Shown here: positions 20,458-28,525 of the stretch, piece after piece
How positions within the stretch are numbered: the first letter of the stretch is position 1
Layout: every line of letters begins with the position of its first letter
Source: Pseudomonadota bacterium
GTDB lineage: Bacteria > Pseudomonadota > Gammaproteobacteria > Steroidobacterales > Steroidobacteraceae
Direction: 5' to 3'
Assembly: GCA_025355105.1 (NCBI GenBank)
Contig: JANYAE010000082.1
Coordinates: forward strand, 1-50,304
Length of the DNA: 50,304 bases
The notes under the pieces: generated by a model
Seen by the model: only the letters and a program-made list of their open reading frames with translations
Told to the model about the DNA's origin: nothing
The model's database searches: none
Program-made: the position numbers and the translations under genes

Positions 20458-21504
20458 TCAGCGTCTCAGCAGTTCGTCGCGCTTGCGGAAGATCGCGTCG
20501 AAGCGGTAGGGCGGCAGTCGGTACTCCCAGCCGCGCGCAGTGGCGTTGATGCGCTCGGCATCGACGCCGACCGCCGCGGCGCCCGGCGCCGCCGTACTCG
20601 CGGCCGGCGCGAAGCGCGCGGCGAGCGCGGGGTCGACGCTCGCCGCGAGCGCGATCCAGCGGGCCTCGCCGTCGGCGCGGCCGTCGAGTGTGATGACGAG
20701 GCCGTCGAAGCAGCGCACGATCGCGCGCTCGGCGTGACCAGGCATTGCGGCCGCCGCCGACCGACGCACCTCGTCGAACTCGAGATGGCCGAACGCGCTG
20801 GCGGCGGCGTCGGCGGCGCCGAGGCTCGCGAGCTCGCGGCCCTTCGGCAGGCCCGGCACGTCGAAGTGCGCGGACTCCCGCGCGGCCTTGACCGCGCGCC
20901 ACGCCGGCGCATCGCTGCGTTCGACCTCGACCGACTGGACGCGCTCCGGCGTGAGGTCGACGATGGTTCGCGCCAGCCAGTCGCGCGGCGCGCGCGCGAC
21001 GTCCAGCGCCGGCCGCGCCTCGAGCGCCTGCGGATCGCCGGGCACGCGCACGTACGCTCCCTGGCCGGCGGCCGCGCGGCCGACGAGCAGCGCGACCGGC
21101 TGGCGCAAGCCGCGCAGCTCGACCCGCAACGACTGCGCCTTCGGGTCCTCGACGTCCTCGACCGCCAGCGCGCCGTAGCGGGCCGGGTCCCGGGTCTTCG
21201 GCTCGAGCACGTGCAGCTCGCCGAGCGCCACCAGCAGGCGTCGCAGCCGCTGCGGATCCGCCGCGTAGCCGGACTCGGTGACGAGCCAGCGTCCGCCGTC
21301 GCGGTCGAGCGTCACCAGCGTCTGGCCGCCGGCGCCGACCAGGCGCAGCTGGGTCACGGCGTCGAGTTCGGCGGCGAGCCCCGGCAGCACCGGCGTGCCG
21401 TAGACCGGGTCGCGCGTCAGCGGCCGCCGCGCGCTCAGCCAGAACGCGCTGCCGAGCACGGCCAGCGCCAGCGCCAGGAGGGCCAACAGCCGCTTCGCGC
21501 TCAT
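20458..21504 (-). CDS. DUF4340 domain protein, membrane-anchored
   Basis: A 348-residue protein with a single N-terminal membrane segment (RLLALLALALAVLGSAFWL) and a large periplasmic region. The DUF4340 pattern is seen in the repeated modules LVTLDRDGGRWLV, then ADPQRLRRLLVALGELHVLE and RYGALAVEDVEDPKAQSLRV. The C-terminus ends WEYRLPPYRFDAIFRKRDEL. DUF4340 proteins are usually encoded directly after a GldG-like gene, as here (four-base overlap), and are presumed to be a periplasmic part of the same ABC system. The function is not known. Confidence in the family is high because of both sequence and context. Confidence 0.87.
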   Translation of the reverse strand: MSAKRLLALLALALAVLGSAFWLSARRPLTRDPVYGTPVLPGLAAELDAVTQLRLVGAGGQTLVTLDRDGGRWLVTESGYAADPQRLRRLLVALGELHVLEPKTRDPARYGALAVEDVEDPKAQSLRVELRGLRQPVALLVGRAAAGQGAYVRVPGDPQALEARPALDVARAPRDWLARTIVDLTPERVQSVEVERSDAPAWRAVKAARESAHFDVPGLPKGRELASLGAADAAASAFGHLEFDEVRRSAAAAMPGHAERAIVRCFDGLVITLDGRADGEARWIALAASVDPALAARFAPAASTAAPGAAAVGVDAERINATARGWEYRLPPYRFDAIFRKRDELLRR

Positions 21505-23384
21505 CCGGCAGCCGCGACACGGGCGCGCCGGCGGCGGCGCGCGAGCAAGGTCAGCACCAGCGCCGCGATCGACAGCACGAGCGGCATGGCGACGACGTTC
21601 AGCAGCTTCAGCGTTGTGCCGAGGCGCTCGATCTGCTCGTCGAGGCCGTGACGCACCGCGCGCAGCTCCTTGCGGACGCGCAGCTTCTCCTGCTGAAAGC
21701 GCTCGAGTTCGCGCTGCTGCTCCGGCGACAGCACCAGCGACTGGCGGTCTTCGCGCCGGTTCTGCAACTCACCGAGCTTGCGCTCGGTCTCGGCGAGCTG
21801 CTTCTCGAGCTCGGTCTCCTGGCCGCGCAGTCGCTCATCGGCCTGTGCCCGCAGTCGCTCGACGCGCGTGAACGGGCGCGAGAACGTCGGCCGGCCGCGG
21901 ATCCCGATCAGGTCGGCGCTGCCGGTCAGGTTGTCGAGTGCATTGAGCACGAAATCGCCGTTGTTGGCCCAGGGCTCCGCGTAGCGCTGCCCGTAGAGAT
22001 TGCCGCTGCGCACCCAGAGCATGTCGGCGAGGAAGTCGGTGTCCGCGACCACCACCAGGTTCGCGGGCTGCGCGGCCCGGGCGAGGTGCGGCGCGCTGGC
22101 GGCGACACCGGTCGGCGGGCCGGACGGGTAGGCGCTCGGCAGCGCGCCCGAGATGCGCGCCGCGATCACGTAGCGACGGCCGGTCGGCTTGAAGCCCTGC
22201 CGCAGCGCGTCGGGCGTCGCTGCGAGCGCGAGCCGCTCGACCGGGATCGGCGCCGCCTCGGTGCCGGTCGTGATCAGCGGCTCGAAGGTGACACCCTGCA
22301 GCGGGCGCGGTTCGAGGGCGCCGGGTGTCGCGAAGTTGATGGTGCCGAGCGCCGCGGTGATCACGTCGCTCTTGGCGAGGCTGCCCTCGCCGAGGCCGGC
22401 GAAGCCGAGGTGCCGCACCGGCTGGCCGCCGGCGGGGTTGCCGACCAGCAGCGCATGCTCGAGATCGCCGACCGCCTCGCGCGGGTTGTAGGCGATGCCC
22501 CAGGCCGCCAGCATCGGCTCGAAGGTCGAACTCCGGTCGTTGCCGGCGAAGGCGGCGGCCGGCCCGGCGGCCGACTCGAGCTGCGCGTCAGGATCGACGC
22601 ACAGCAGTACGCGGCCGCCGGCCATCAGGAACTGATCGATCGCGTAGCTGAGCGCGGGCGCCAAGCCCTTCGGCTGCACGATCAGCAGCGCATCAAGTCC
22701 TGCCGGCAACGCGGTCGCGTCGGTCGCGACGTTTTTGACGTCGAACAGTTCGCGCAGCTGCGCGCCGATGATCCACGGCGGGCGCATCGCGCCGCTCGCC
22801 GGATCGAAGCCGCCGGCGATCGGCAGCGTGCTCAGCAGGCCGACCACCTTGCGAGACGGCGCGCCGAGCTCGTGGATCAGGCGCGCCAGGTCGTACTCGA
22901 GGAACTCCTCCTTGTCAGGCTGGAAGAACTCGATCACCGAGCGGCCGTCGGTCGAGTTGCTGCCGGCGAGCCCGAACCAGACGGGCTCGTTGCCGGCGCC
23001 GAGCGGCACCGACTTGAGTCCGAGCTCGGTGGCGCGGTCCTCGTCGTCGGAGTAGGGCTGCGGGTCGATCACCTGCAGCCGGATCCTACCGGCGGAGCGC
23101 GCCGCGAGCTCCTCGAGCAGCTCGCGCACGCGAGTCGCGTAGGCGCGCAGCTGCGGCACGGCGACCGAGGCCTGCTGCGAGAAATAGAAGCGCAGCGTCA
23201 CCGGCTCCTGCAGCGAGCGCACCAGGCGCTCGGTACCGGGCGCGAGCGTGTACAGGCGGTTCTCGGTCAGGTCGAGGCGCGCGCCGCGCAGCGCCTGGTT
23301 GCAGAAGATCGTCAGGCCGACGAACAGCACCGCGAGCACGACGAAGGTGGCGGCGCCGATTCCCCTGCTGCGCAGAATTCCCAT
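21501..23384 (-). CDS. GldG-like ABC transport system periplasmic protein
   Basis: A 627-residue protein with an N-terminal membrane helix (ATFVVLAVLFVGLTIF), a long periplasmic portion that contains a GldG-type domain (TLRFYFSQQ near residue 60, VIDPQPYSDDEDRA, and GGRVLLCVDPDAQLE in the middle), a coiled coil at about residues 540-600 and a C-terminal helix. It resembles GldG, which with GldA and GldF forms an ABC complex linked to gliding in Bacteroidetes. Close relatives are widespread in non-gliding proteobacteria and have no established job. It lies three bases from the permease gene and overlaps the DUF4340 gene. Confidence 0.87.
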   Translation of the reverse strand: MGILRSRGIGAATFVVLAVLFVGLTIFCNQALRGARLDLTENRLYTLAPGTERLVRSLQEPVTLRFYFSQQASVAVPQLRAYATRVRELLEELAARSAGRIRLQVIDPQPYSDDEDRATELGLKSVPLGAGNEPVWFGLAGSNSTDGRSVIEFFQPDKEEFLEYDLARLIHELGAPSRKVVGLLSTLPIAGGFDPASGAMRPPWIIGAQLRELFDVKNVATDATALPAGLDALLIVQPKGLAPALSYAIDQFLMAGGRVLLCVDPDAQLESAAGPAAAFAGNDRSSTFEPMLAAWGIAYNPREAVGDLEHALLVGNPAGGQPVRHLGFAGLGEGSLAKSDVITAALGTINFATPGALEPRPLQGVTFEPLITTGTEAAPIPVERLALAATPDALRQGFKPTGRRYVIAARISGALPSAYPSGPPTGVAASAPHLARAAQPANLVVVADTDFLADMLWVRSGNLYGQRYAEPWANNGDFVLNALDNLTGSADLIGIRGRPTFSRPFTRVERLRAQADERLRGQETELEKQLAETERKLGELQNRREDRQSLVLSPEQQRELERFQQEKLRVRKELRAVRHGLDEQIERLGTTLKLLNVVAMPLVLSIAALVLTLLARRRRRARVAAAG

Positions 23385-23387
23385 GCG

Positions 23388-24122
23388 TCAGTCCGCCTTC
23401 CGCAGTTCCAGCACCAGCGTGGTCGCGTACAGCCACGCACCGATGGTCATCGCGAAGTAGACGAAGTCGCGGACGTCGAGCACGCCCTTCGAGATCGCCT
23501 GGAAGTGCGTCAGCAGGCTCAGGCTCGCGATCGCGTCGATCAGCACCGGCGGCGCCCAGCCGCGGAACGCGTCGAGTACCAGCGGGAAGCCGGCGAGCAG
23601 CAGCAGGAAGCAGACGACGACGGTCAGAATGAAGGCGATCACCTGGCTGCGGGTGGCGGCCGACAGGCAGCTGCCGATCGCCAGGAAGCCGCCGGCCATC
23701 GACAGGCTGCCGATGTAGCCGGCGACGATCGCGCCGTTGTCGGGCGCGCCGAGGTAGTTGACGGTGATCCAGATCGGAAAGGTGAGGGCGAGGGCGATCG
23801 CCACGAAGCTCCAGGCGGCGAGGAACTTCGCCAGCACCGCGACTCCCGGCCGGACCGGCAGCGTCAGCAGCAGCTCGATGCTGCCGCTGCGGCGCTCTTC
23901 GGCCCAGAGCCGCATCGCGACCGCCGGCACGAGGAACAGGTACAGCCACGGGTGGAAATTGAAGAACGGCGCGAGATCCGCCTGGCCGCGCTCGAAGAAG
24001 CCGCCGAGCCAGAACGTGAAGGCGCCCGCGAGCAGCAGGAAGATCACGATGAAGACATAGGCCAGCGGGGTCGCGAAGTAGCTCGCGAGCTCGCGGCGAT
24101 AGATCGCGCCGAGGCCGCTCAT
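23388..24122 (-). CDS. ABC-2 type permease (GldF-like)
   Basis: A 244-residue integral membrane protein with six predicted helices, the permease of the ABC system encoded here. The N-terminus GAIYRRELASYFATPLAYVF is the typical start of this subfamily, and RLWAEERRSGSIELLLTLPV carries the conserved EExxGTxE-like cytoplasmic motif. The ATG overlaps the ATPase stop as ATGA; three bases separate it from the GldG-like gene. Substrate unknown. Confidence 0.9.
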   Translation of the reverse strand: MSGLGAIYRRELASYFATPLAYVFIVIFLLLAGAFTFWLGGFFERGQADLAPFFNFHPWLYLFLVPAVAMRLWAEERRSGSIELLLTLPVRPGVAVLAKFLAAWSFVAIALALTFPIWITVNYLGAPDNGAIVAGYIGSLSMAGGFLAIGSCLSAATRSQVIAFILTVVVCFLLLLAGFPLVLDAFRGWAPPVLIDAIASLSLLTHFQAISKGVLDVRDFVYFAMTIGAWLYATTLVLELRKAD

Positions 24123-25060
24123 GGCGCAGCCTCCGCGGCCGTCGTGATGCTGCGGAATACCTCGTCGAGCCGCCCGGCCTCGAGGCGGATCTCGCTGAGC
24201 GCGAACCGTTCACGCGCCGCGAGCGCCGTGACCGCGGCGTAGAGGTCGGCGCCGGCCGACGGCAGCGCCGTAAGGCGCGCCTCGGCGGCGTCCGCCTCGA
24301 CCGCGGCGACACCCGGCAGCGCCGCGAGCGCCTGTTCGACGCGGCCGAGGTCGGCGCGGTCGCTCACCGCCACGGTCACCGCGCGGTGGTAACGCGAGCG
24401 CGCCTCGAGCCCGGCCGGGTGCTCGTCGGCCAGCAGCCGGCCGCGCGCGATGATGATCGCGCGGGTGCAGACCGCGTGCACCTCCTCGAGGATGTGCGTC
24501 GAGATGACGATGGTCTTGCCGGGCGCCATCTCGCCGATCAGGGTCCGCACCTCGTGCTTCTGGTTCGGGTCGAGGCCATCGGTCGGCTCGTCGAGCACCA
24601 GCACCGGCGGGTCATGCAGGATCGCCTGCGCGAGCCCGACGCGGCGCTTGAAGCCCTTCGAGAGCATCTCGATCGGCCGGTCGAGCACCGGTGCGAGGCC
24701 GAGCCGGCCGATCGTGTCGTCGAGGCGGCGGCGGCGGTGCTCGCCGGCGAGGCCGCGGACGTCGGCGATGAAGCCGAGGAAGGCCCGCGGCGTCATTTCC
24801 GGCCAGGCCGGCGCGCCTTCCGGCAGGTAGCCAAGCGCCCGGCGCGCCGCGAGCGGCTCGCGACTGACGTCGTGGCCGCAGACCGCGGCGGCGCCGGAGG
24901 TCGGCGAGATGAAGCCGGCGATGAGACGCATCGTCGTCGATTTGCCGGCGCCGTTCGGGCCGAGGAAGCCGAGGATCTCGCCGGGTCCGACCCGGAACGT
25001 GAGCTCACGGACCGCGGTGATCTCGGCGAAGTTCTTGGTGAGGGCGCTGACTTCGATCAT
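24119..25060 (-). CDS. ABC transporter ATP-binding protein (GldA-like)
   Basis: The ATPase of the cluster, 313 residues. Walker A is GFLGPNGAGKSTTMRLIAGF (about residues 34-53), the signature motif LSKGFKRRVGLAQAI precedes Walker B VLVLDEPTDGLDP, and an STHILEEVHAV switch-His region follows. After about residue 225 there is a C-terminal accessory domain, usual in GldA-like ATPases. I start at the ATG at 25060 (MIEVSALTKNF), directly before the first strand of the domain; an ATG at 25099 would add 13 residues. It heads the operon running to the RDD gene and is divergent from the cytochrome b gene. Confidence 0.92.
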   Translation of the reverse strand: MIEVSALTKNFAEITAVRELTFRVGPGEILGFLGPNGAGKSTTMRLIAGFISPTSGAAAVCGHDVSREPLAARRALGYLPEGAPAWPEMTPRAFLGFIADVRGLAGEHRRRRLDDTIGRLGLAPVLDRPIEMLSKGFKRRVGLAQAILHDPPVLVLDEPTDGLDPNQKHEVRTLIGEMAPGKTIVISTHILEEVHAVCTRAIIIARGRLLADEHPAGLEARSRYHRAVTVAVSDRADLGRVEQALAALPGVAAVEADAAEARLTALPSAGADLYAAVTALAARERFALSEIRLEAGRLDEVFRSITTAAEAAP

Positions 25061-25115
25061 CTCGTCGCCTGTGACTCGCGGTGTCCCGGCGAGTTCCATC
25101 GAGCCGGGGCGGCGG

Positions 25116-25144
25116 ATTTTGCAAAAGCGGCGGCCGTGACGCAA
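25116..25144 (-). promoter_or_regulatory. Candidate promoter of the ABC/GldG operon
   Basis: On the minus strand TTGCGT (25139-25144) and CAAAAT (25116-25121, 4 of 6) are 17 bases apart, about 55 bases before the ATPase start codon at 25060. The -35 matches only in its TTG. It is the best pair I see in the 166-base divergent gap. Confidence 0.3.
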
Positions 25145-25226
25145 TGGCCGGTCGCGCCGGGGCGCCGCCTGCCCGCCGCGCGGTGCCGGGTGCGTAGAAT
25201 ACCGGTCTCTGTCCCGACGGCACGCC

Positions 25227-25943
25227 ATGAGACCAGGTTGTTCCGCTTCGCCCGCGCCCGTCGACGATCAGCCCCGCCTGGTCTGGGACCTGCCGCTGCG
25301 CCTCGCGCACTGGGCCCTGGCGATCGCGGTGACGGGCTCGTTCGTCAGCGGCTGGATCGGCGGCAACGCCTTCGGCGCCCACGTGCTGTGCGGCGCGAGC
25401 GCGCTGGTGCTGGTGCTGTTTCGGGTCACGTGGGGCTTCGCCGGTCCGGCGCACGCACGGTTTTCGGACTTTGTCCGTGGTCCGCGCGCAGTGCTCAAGT
25501 CGTTGCCGCGGCTGACGCGCGCGGCGCATCGCCGGCCCGCCGGCCACACGCCGCTCGGCGGCTGGATGGTGCTGGCGCTGCTCGTGCTGATCGGCGTCCA
25601 GGCCGGACTCGGGCTCTTTGCCAACGACGAGATTACCCACGCCGGGCCGCTCTACGGCTATGTCGGCGGCCGCTGGAGCAACCGGCTGAGTGCCTGGCAC
25701 GCGCGCATCGCCTACCTGATCCTCGGCGCCGTCGTGCTGCACGTGGCCGCGGCGCTCTACTACCGGGTCGCGCTCGGTGACGACCTCGTGCGTCCGCTCG
25801 TGACGGGCTACAAACGCGGGGTCGGCGCCGCGGCGGCGATCGACCGGCAGCACATCGGGCGCGCCCTGTTGATCGTCGCAATCCTGGCCGCGCTGCTGCT
25901 GTGGCTGATCCGGACGGCGCCTGAGATCACGCTCGATCTGTAG
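25227..25943 (+). CDS. Cytochrome b561-type diheme membrane protein
   Basis: A 238-residue membrane protein of the bacterial cytochrome b561 / hydrogenase b-subunit superfamily. Four core helices hold candidate heme ligands: His in WDLPLRLAHWALAIAVTGSF, His in FGAHVLCGASALVLVLF, and two in WHARIAYLILGAVVLHVAA. The tail (about 205-238) is a fifth hydrophobic segment. TPLGGWMVLALL and GLFANDEITHAGPLY are typical of this family when paired with a small c-type cytochrome. It probably moves electrons between the quinone pool and a periplasmic carrier, and the convergent gene six bases away encodes a c'-type cytochrome. Start: ATG at 25227; no strong ribosome site is visible. Confidence 0.88.
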   Translation: MRPGCSASPAPVDDQPRLVWDLPLRLAHWALAIAVTGSFVSGWIGGNAFGAHVLCGASALVLVLFRVTWGFAGPAHARFSDFVRGPRAVLKSLPRLTRAAHRRPAGHTPLGGWMVLALLVLIGVQAGLGLFANDEITHAGPLYGYVGGRWSNRLSAWHARIAYLILGAVVLHVAAALYYRVALGDDLVRPLVTGYKRGVGAAAAIDRQHIGRALLIVAILAALLLWLIRTAPEITLDL

Positions 25944-25949
25944 TCCGGC

Positions 25950-26417
25950 TCAGTCGTCCTTGGCCTTGAACTTGTCGTGGCAGCTCTTGCAGACCTGCGT
26001 CAGCTCGCCGAACGCCGCCTTCGCCTTGTCGAGTTCGCCGCTCTTGGCAACGTCGGCGAGCGCGGCGCTCTTGGCGGCAAGTTTCTTCATGAGCTCATCG
26101 AACTCGGCGCGGTGGGTCCAGATTTCGGGCTTGGCCGCGGTCTTGCCCTTGACGTAGGAGCCCTCGGGGAAACCCTCCGGCAGCAGCGGCGCGAGCATCG
26201 CCACGCGCGCGGCCTGCAGGGCAAACGCCTCCTTGTCGTACGGCACCTTGCCGTCAACGGCGTCGCCGAGCTTGTGCACGTTCCAGTTGATCACGTGGTA
26301 GACGGAGTGCCGGTAGTCGATGGCTCGCTCGGCCGCGGACGGTCCTGCCGGGTGGGCGGCGGCGGCGGCGGCCAGAAGCACGGCGAGCGCCAGAAGGGCT
26401 GGGCGGATGAACGGCAT
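25950..26417 (-). CDS. Periplasmic cytochrome c' / c556-type protein
   Basis: A 155-residue secreted c-type cytochrome. A signal peptide (core LLALAVLLAAAAAAHPAG) is followed by a helical bundle sequence, with the single heme site C143-K-S-C-H147 near the C-terminus, as in cytochromes c'. The Met that serves as sixth ligand in c556 types is not evident at the usual N-terminal place, so the heme may be five-coordinate. The ATG at 26417 is chosen over an upstream one because it directly precedes the signal peptide and has GAGGA seven bases before it. Probable electron-transfer partner of the convergently encoded b561 protein. Confidence 0.88.
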   Translation of the reverse strand: MPFIRPALLALAVLLAAAAAAHPAGPSAAERAIDYRHSVYHVINWNVHKLGDAVDGKVPYDKEAFALQAARVAMLAPLLPEGFPEGSYVKGKTAAKPEIWTHRAEFDELMKKLAAKSAALADVAKSGELDKAKAAFGELTQVCKSCHDKFKAKDD

Positions 26418-26507
26418 GCGGCATTCCTCAGGGGACGGCGCCGGCGGCGCCGAGGAACGCAGACTACGCAACGACCCGGCGGCTGCCAACCGCTCGCCGC
26501 CGGTCGG

Positions 26508-27521
26508 CTATTCCGCCGCCGCCTTCTCGATCTCGGCCTTGTAGCTGCGCAGACACTTGCGCACCTCAACGACCCCCGGCCGGCCGGCGGTACGGGCGAT
26601 CGACTCCGGCAATTCGTGCCACTGGCGACCCCATTTCAGCAGGCGCACCGCGTCGGCAATGACTTGTGCCTCCGGTGAGCCGGGCGGCGGCGGCGTCGAT
26701 GCGGATGGCGACGCCGCGCGCGCGTGCTTGCCGGTCGACGTGCGCGTTTCCCGCTTGGCGCCGCCGCGCGCGGCGGCCTTCGTGACCGGCGCCGCGGGGG
26801 CTTGCGGCTTCGGTACGCTGGCGCTCGCGGCTGGCGGCGCGGCGCGCGTCGGTACCGGCGGCGGCGGCGGTGCCTGCGTCGCACGAAGTGCCGGTGCAGG
26901 CGGCAGTGACTGCGGCGCAAGCGGTGGCGCGGCGCGCGGCGGCTCAGGCGGTGGCGCTGCGCGCGGCGCCGGTGGCGGCGCAGGCGGTGCGGGCACAAAG
27001 CGCGGCGACACGGCCGATGGCGGCGGTGGCGGTGGCGGTGGCGGTGGCGCTGCGCGCGGTGCGGGGACAGGCGCCGGCACCGGTGCCGGCGGCGGCTCCG
27101 GAATGCGCATCTCGCGCGTCGGTTCCAGCATCGTGCGGGTCTGTGTGGAGGTGTTCGACAGCGGTGACAGGGTCGAGTGCGTCTGGCCGAGCGCCTCGGC
27201 GTTCTCGCGCTCGAGCTCGGCCAGCGGAATGAAGCGCTCGATGTTCTGGACGCCGACGAGGTTGGCGAGGAACGCCATCAGTTCGAGCGCCTCGGCGAAG
27301 CTCGTGTCGCCAGACGCGATCCGCTCCCCGAGCTGACGCTTCAGCTCCCGCGCGCGAGTCTGAGCCAGATCGAGGATCCAGCGCGCCGGGCGTTGGTGAT
27401 GCGCCCATGGCTGCACTTGCCAGTAGGCCTCATCGGTCAGCGCAACGTACTTGAGGTGGAGCTCGAGGCTCCTGACCCATTTGTCGACGAGCTCGGTGAC
27501 GCGCTGGTCGGCCGGATTCAT
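26508..27521 (-). CDS. Unrecognised proline-rich linker protein, two terminal domains
   Basis: I do not recognise this 337-residue protein. Residues 1-130 form a folded, probably helical region (starting MNPADQRVTELVDKWVRSLE, with WQVQPWAHHQRPARWILDLA). Residues about 135-270 are an Ala/Pro-rich disordered linker with a run of ten prolines, then Lys/Arg-containing low-complexity sequence. Residues about 280-337 form a compact, conserved-looking C-terminal domain (LLKWGRQWHELPESIARTAG, then VVEVRKCLRSYKAEIEK). No signal peptide or membrane helix is visible, so it is presumably cytoplasmic. It has no obvious operon partner, with 90 bases to the cytochrome gene and 63 to the MAPEG gene on the same strand. 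It is real: codon usage and frame run through it without break, and the ATG at 27521 fits. Confidence 0.75.
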   Translation of the reverse strand: MNPADQRVTELVDKWVRSLELHLKYVALTDEAYWQVQPWAHHQRPARWILDLAQTRARELKRQLGERIASGDTSFAEALELMAFLANLVGVQNIERFIPLAELERENAEALGQTHSTLSPLSNTSTQTRTMLEPTREMRIPEPPPAPVPAPVPAPRAAPPPPPPPPPPSAVSPRFVPAPPAPPPAPRAAPPPEPPRAAPPLAPQSLPPAPALRATQAPPPPPVPTRAAPPAASASVPKPQAPAAPVTKAAARGGAKRETRTSTGKHARAASPSASTPPPPGSPEAQVIADAVRLLKWGRQWHELPESIARTAGRPGVVEVRKCLRSYKAEIEKAAAE

Positions 27522-27584
27522 GGCGGGCCCATCCTGGGTGGTGACCGCGCCACCCTAGCCAAATCGCCTGACTGCCGCCACCGA

Positions 27585-27956
27585 CTAGCTCCCAGCCAGG
27601 AAGATGGCGACCGCCGAGCCCATGCCAACGAACCAGACGACGCTGCGCAGCAGGTGCAGGTCGGCAAGGTAGGTGATCAGGTAGCCGACCCGCGCCGCGA
27701 CGAACAGCATCGCCAGCAGGTCCACCCTGGCCTGCGGCGCGTGGAGCTGGTGGGCAACCAGGACCGCCACTGCGAACAGCGGGAAGGCCTCGAAGCTATT
27801 GAGCTGCGCGGCGTGCGCGCGCGCGCGCCAGCCCGTTTGCAGCGCCAGCCAGGCGCGCGGGTTTCTGTTGTCGAATCGGGCGCCGCCTTTGGCGGTCAGC
27901 GTCGCGGCGTAGGGCAGGAGGCCTGCCAGCAGCACGCACCAGAGTGCCGTCGTCAT
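27585..27956 (-). CDS. MAPEG family membrane protein
   Basis: A 123-residue membrane protein with four hydrophobic segments, matching the small bacterial MAPEG type (relatives of microsomal glutathione S-transferase). The family pattern is seen in FDNRNPRAWLALQTGWRARA, then AHAAQLNSFEAFPLFAVAVL (the conserved NSFE-x-FP) and ARVGYLITYLADLHLLRSVV. GGGGGACAG precedes the ATG at 27956. It is divergent from the XRE regulator. Whether it has any enzymatic activity is unknown. Confidence 0.9.
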   Translation of the reverse strand: MTTALWCVLLAGLLPYAATLTAKGGARFDNRNPRAWLALQTGWRARAHAAQLNSFEAFPLFAVAVLVAHQLHAPQARVDLLAMLFVAARVGYLITYLADLHLLRSVVWFVGMGSAVAIFLAGS

Positions 27957-28063
27957 CAGTGCTGTCCCCCGGTGGATTGGAACGCTGCATTGTCCGCAAA
28001 CCGGGCCCTTCTGGATACCGTCCGGAATTGCCTCGTTCCAGCCCCAGGCGTAGCCTCGGAGTC

Positions 28064-28522
28064 ATGGCTCAGGCCAGGCACAAGCAGACGCGAAAGAGCG
28101 GCTTGCGCGCGTCGAAGCCGAAGGCCCCGCACCGGGACTTCGGGACCCGGCTCGCGGGCTTTCGCTCGGCCGCCTCGCTGACGCAGCGCGAGCTCGCCGA
28201 CCGCCTCGGGGTCACCCGCCGTCAGATCGCCTATTACGAGAGCGGCAGCGGCCGACCGCCCGGCGCGCTGCTCGGCCTGCTCGCCGACCTGTTCCGCGTC
28301 TCCACCGACGTGCTGCTCGGGCGGGAAGTGTCGAAGGCGCCGGCCAGCCGCCTGTCGAGTGCGGCGCTCGCGCGGCTGCAGCAGATCGAACGCATGGGCA
28401 GCGACGTCTGCCGACGCCTCGAGTCGGCCCTCGAGCAGTTCATCGTCGCCGAGGGCTGGCGCCGCGGCGCCACGCGGTCGCGGCCGTCGGCCAAGCGCTC
28501 CCGGTCGGCGAAGAAGCGCTGA
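28064..28522 (+). CDS. XRE-family transcriptional regulator with basic tails
   Basis: A 152-residue DNA-binding protein. The Cro/C1-type helix-turn-helix spans about residues 26-85 (FGTRLAGFRSAASLTQRELA, then DRLGVTRRQIAYYESG). A lysine/arginine-rich N-terminal 23 residues and a C-terminal basic tail (RRGATRSRPSAKRSRSAKKR) flank it. The helical segment SSAALARLQQIERMGSDVCR could dimerise. The ATG at 28064 is directly before the basic arm. A weak promoter pair TTGCCT (28028-28033) and TAGCCT (28051-28056) at 17-base spacing would start it almost leaderless. Targets are not known; the divergent MAPEG gene or its own promoter are the obvious candidates. Confidence 0.85.
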   Translation: MAQARHKQTRKSGLRASKPKAPHRDFGTRLAGFRSAASLTQRELADRLGVTRRQIAYYESGSGRPPGALLGLLADLFRVSTDVLLGREVSKAPASRLSSAALARLQQIERMGSDVCRRLESALEQFIVAEGWRRGATRSRPSAKRSRSAKKR

Positions 28523-28525
28523 CCT

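Noticed and set aside
21648..24242. An 864-codon plus-strand frame opposite the GldG-like and permease genes
   Set aside because: Low-complexity Arg/Glu/Gln translation with no recognisable domain, opposite well-supported genes.
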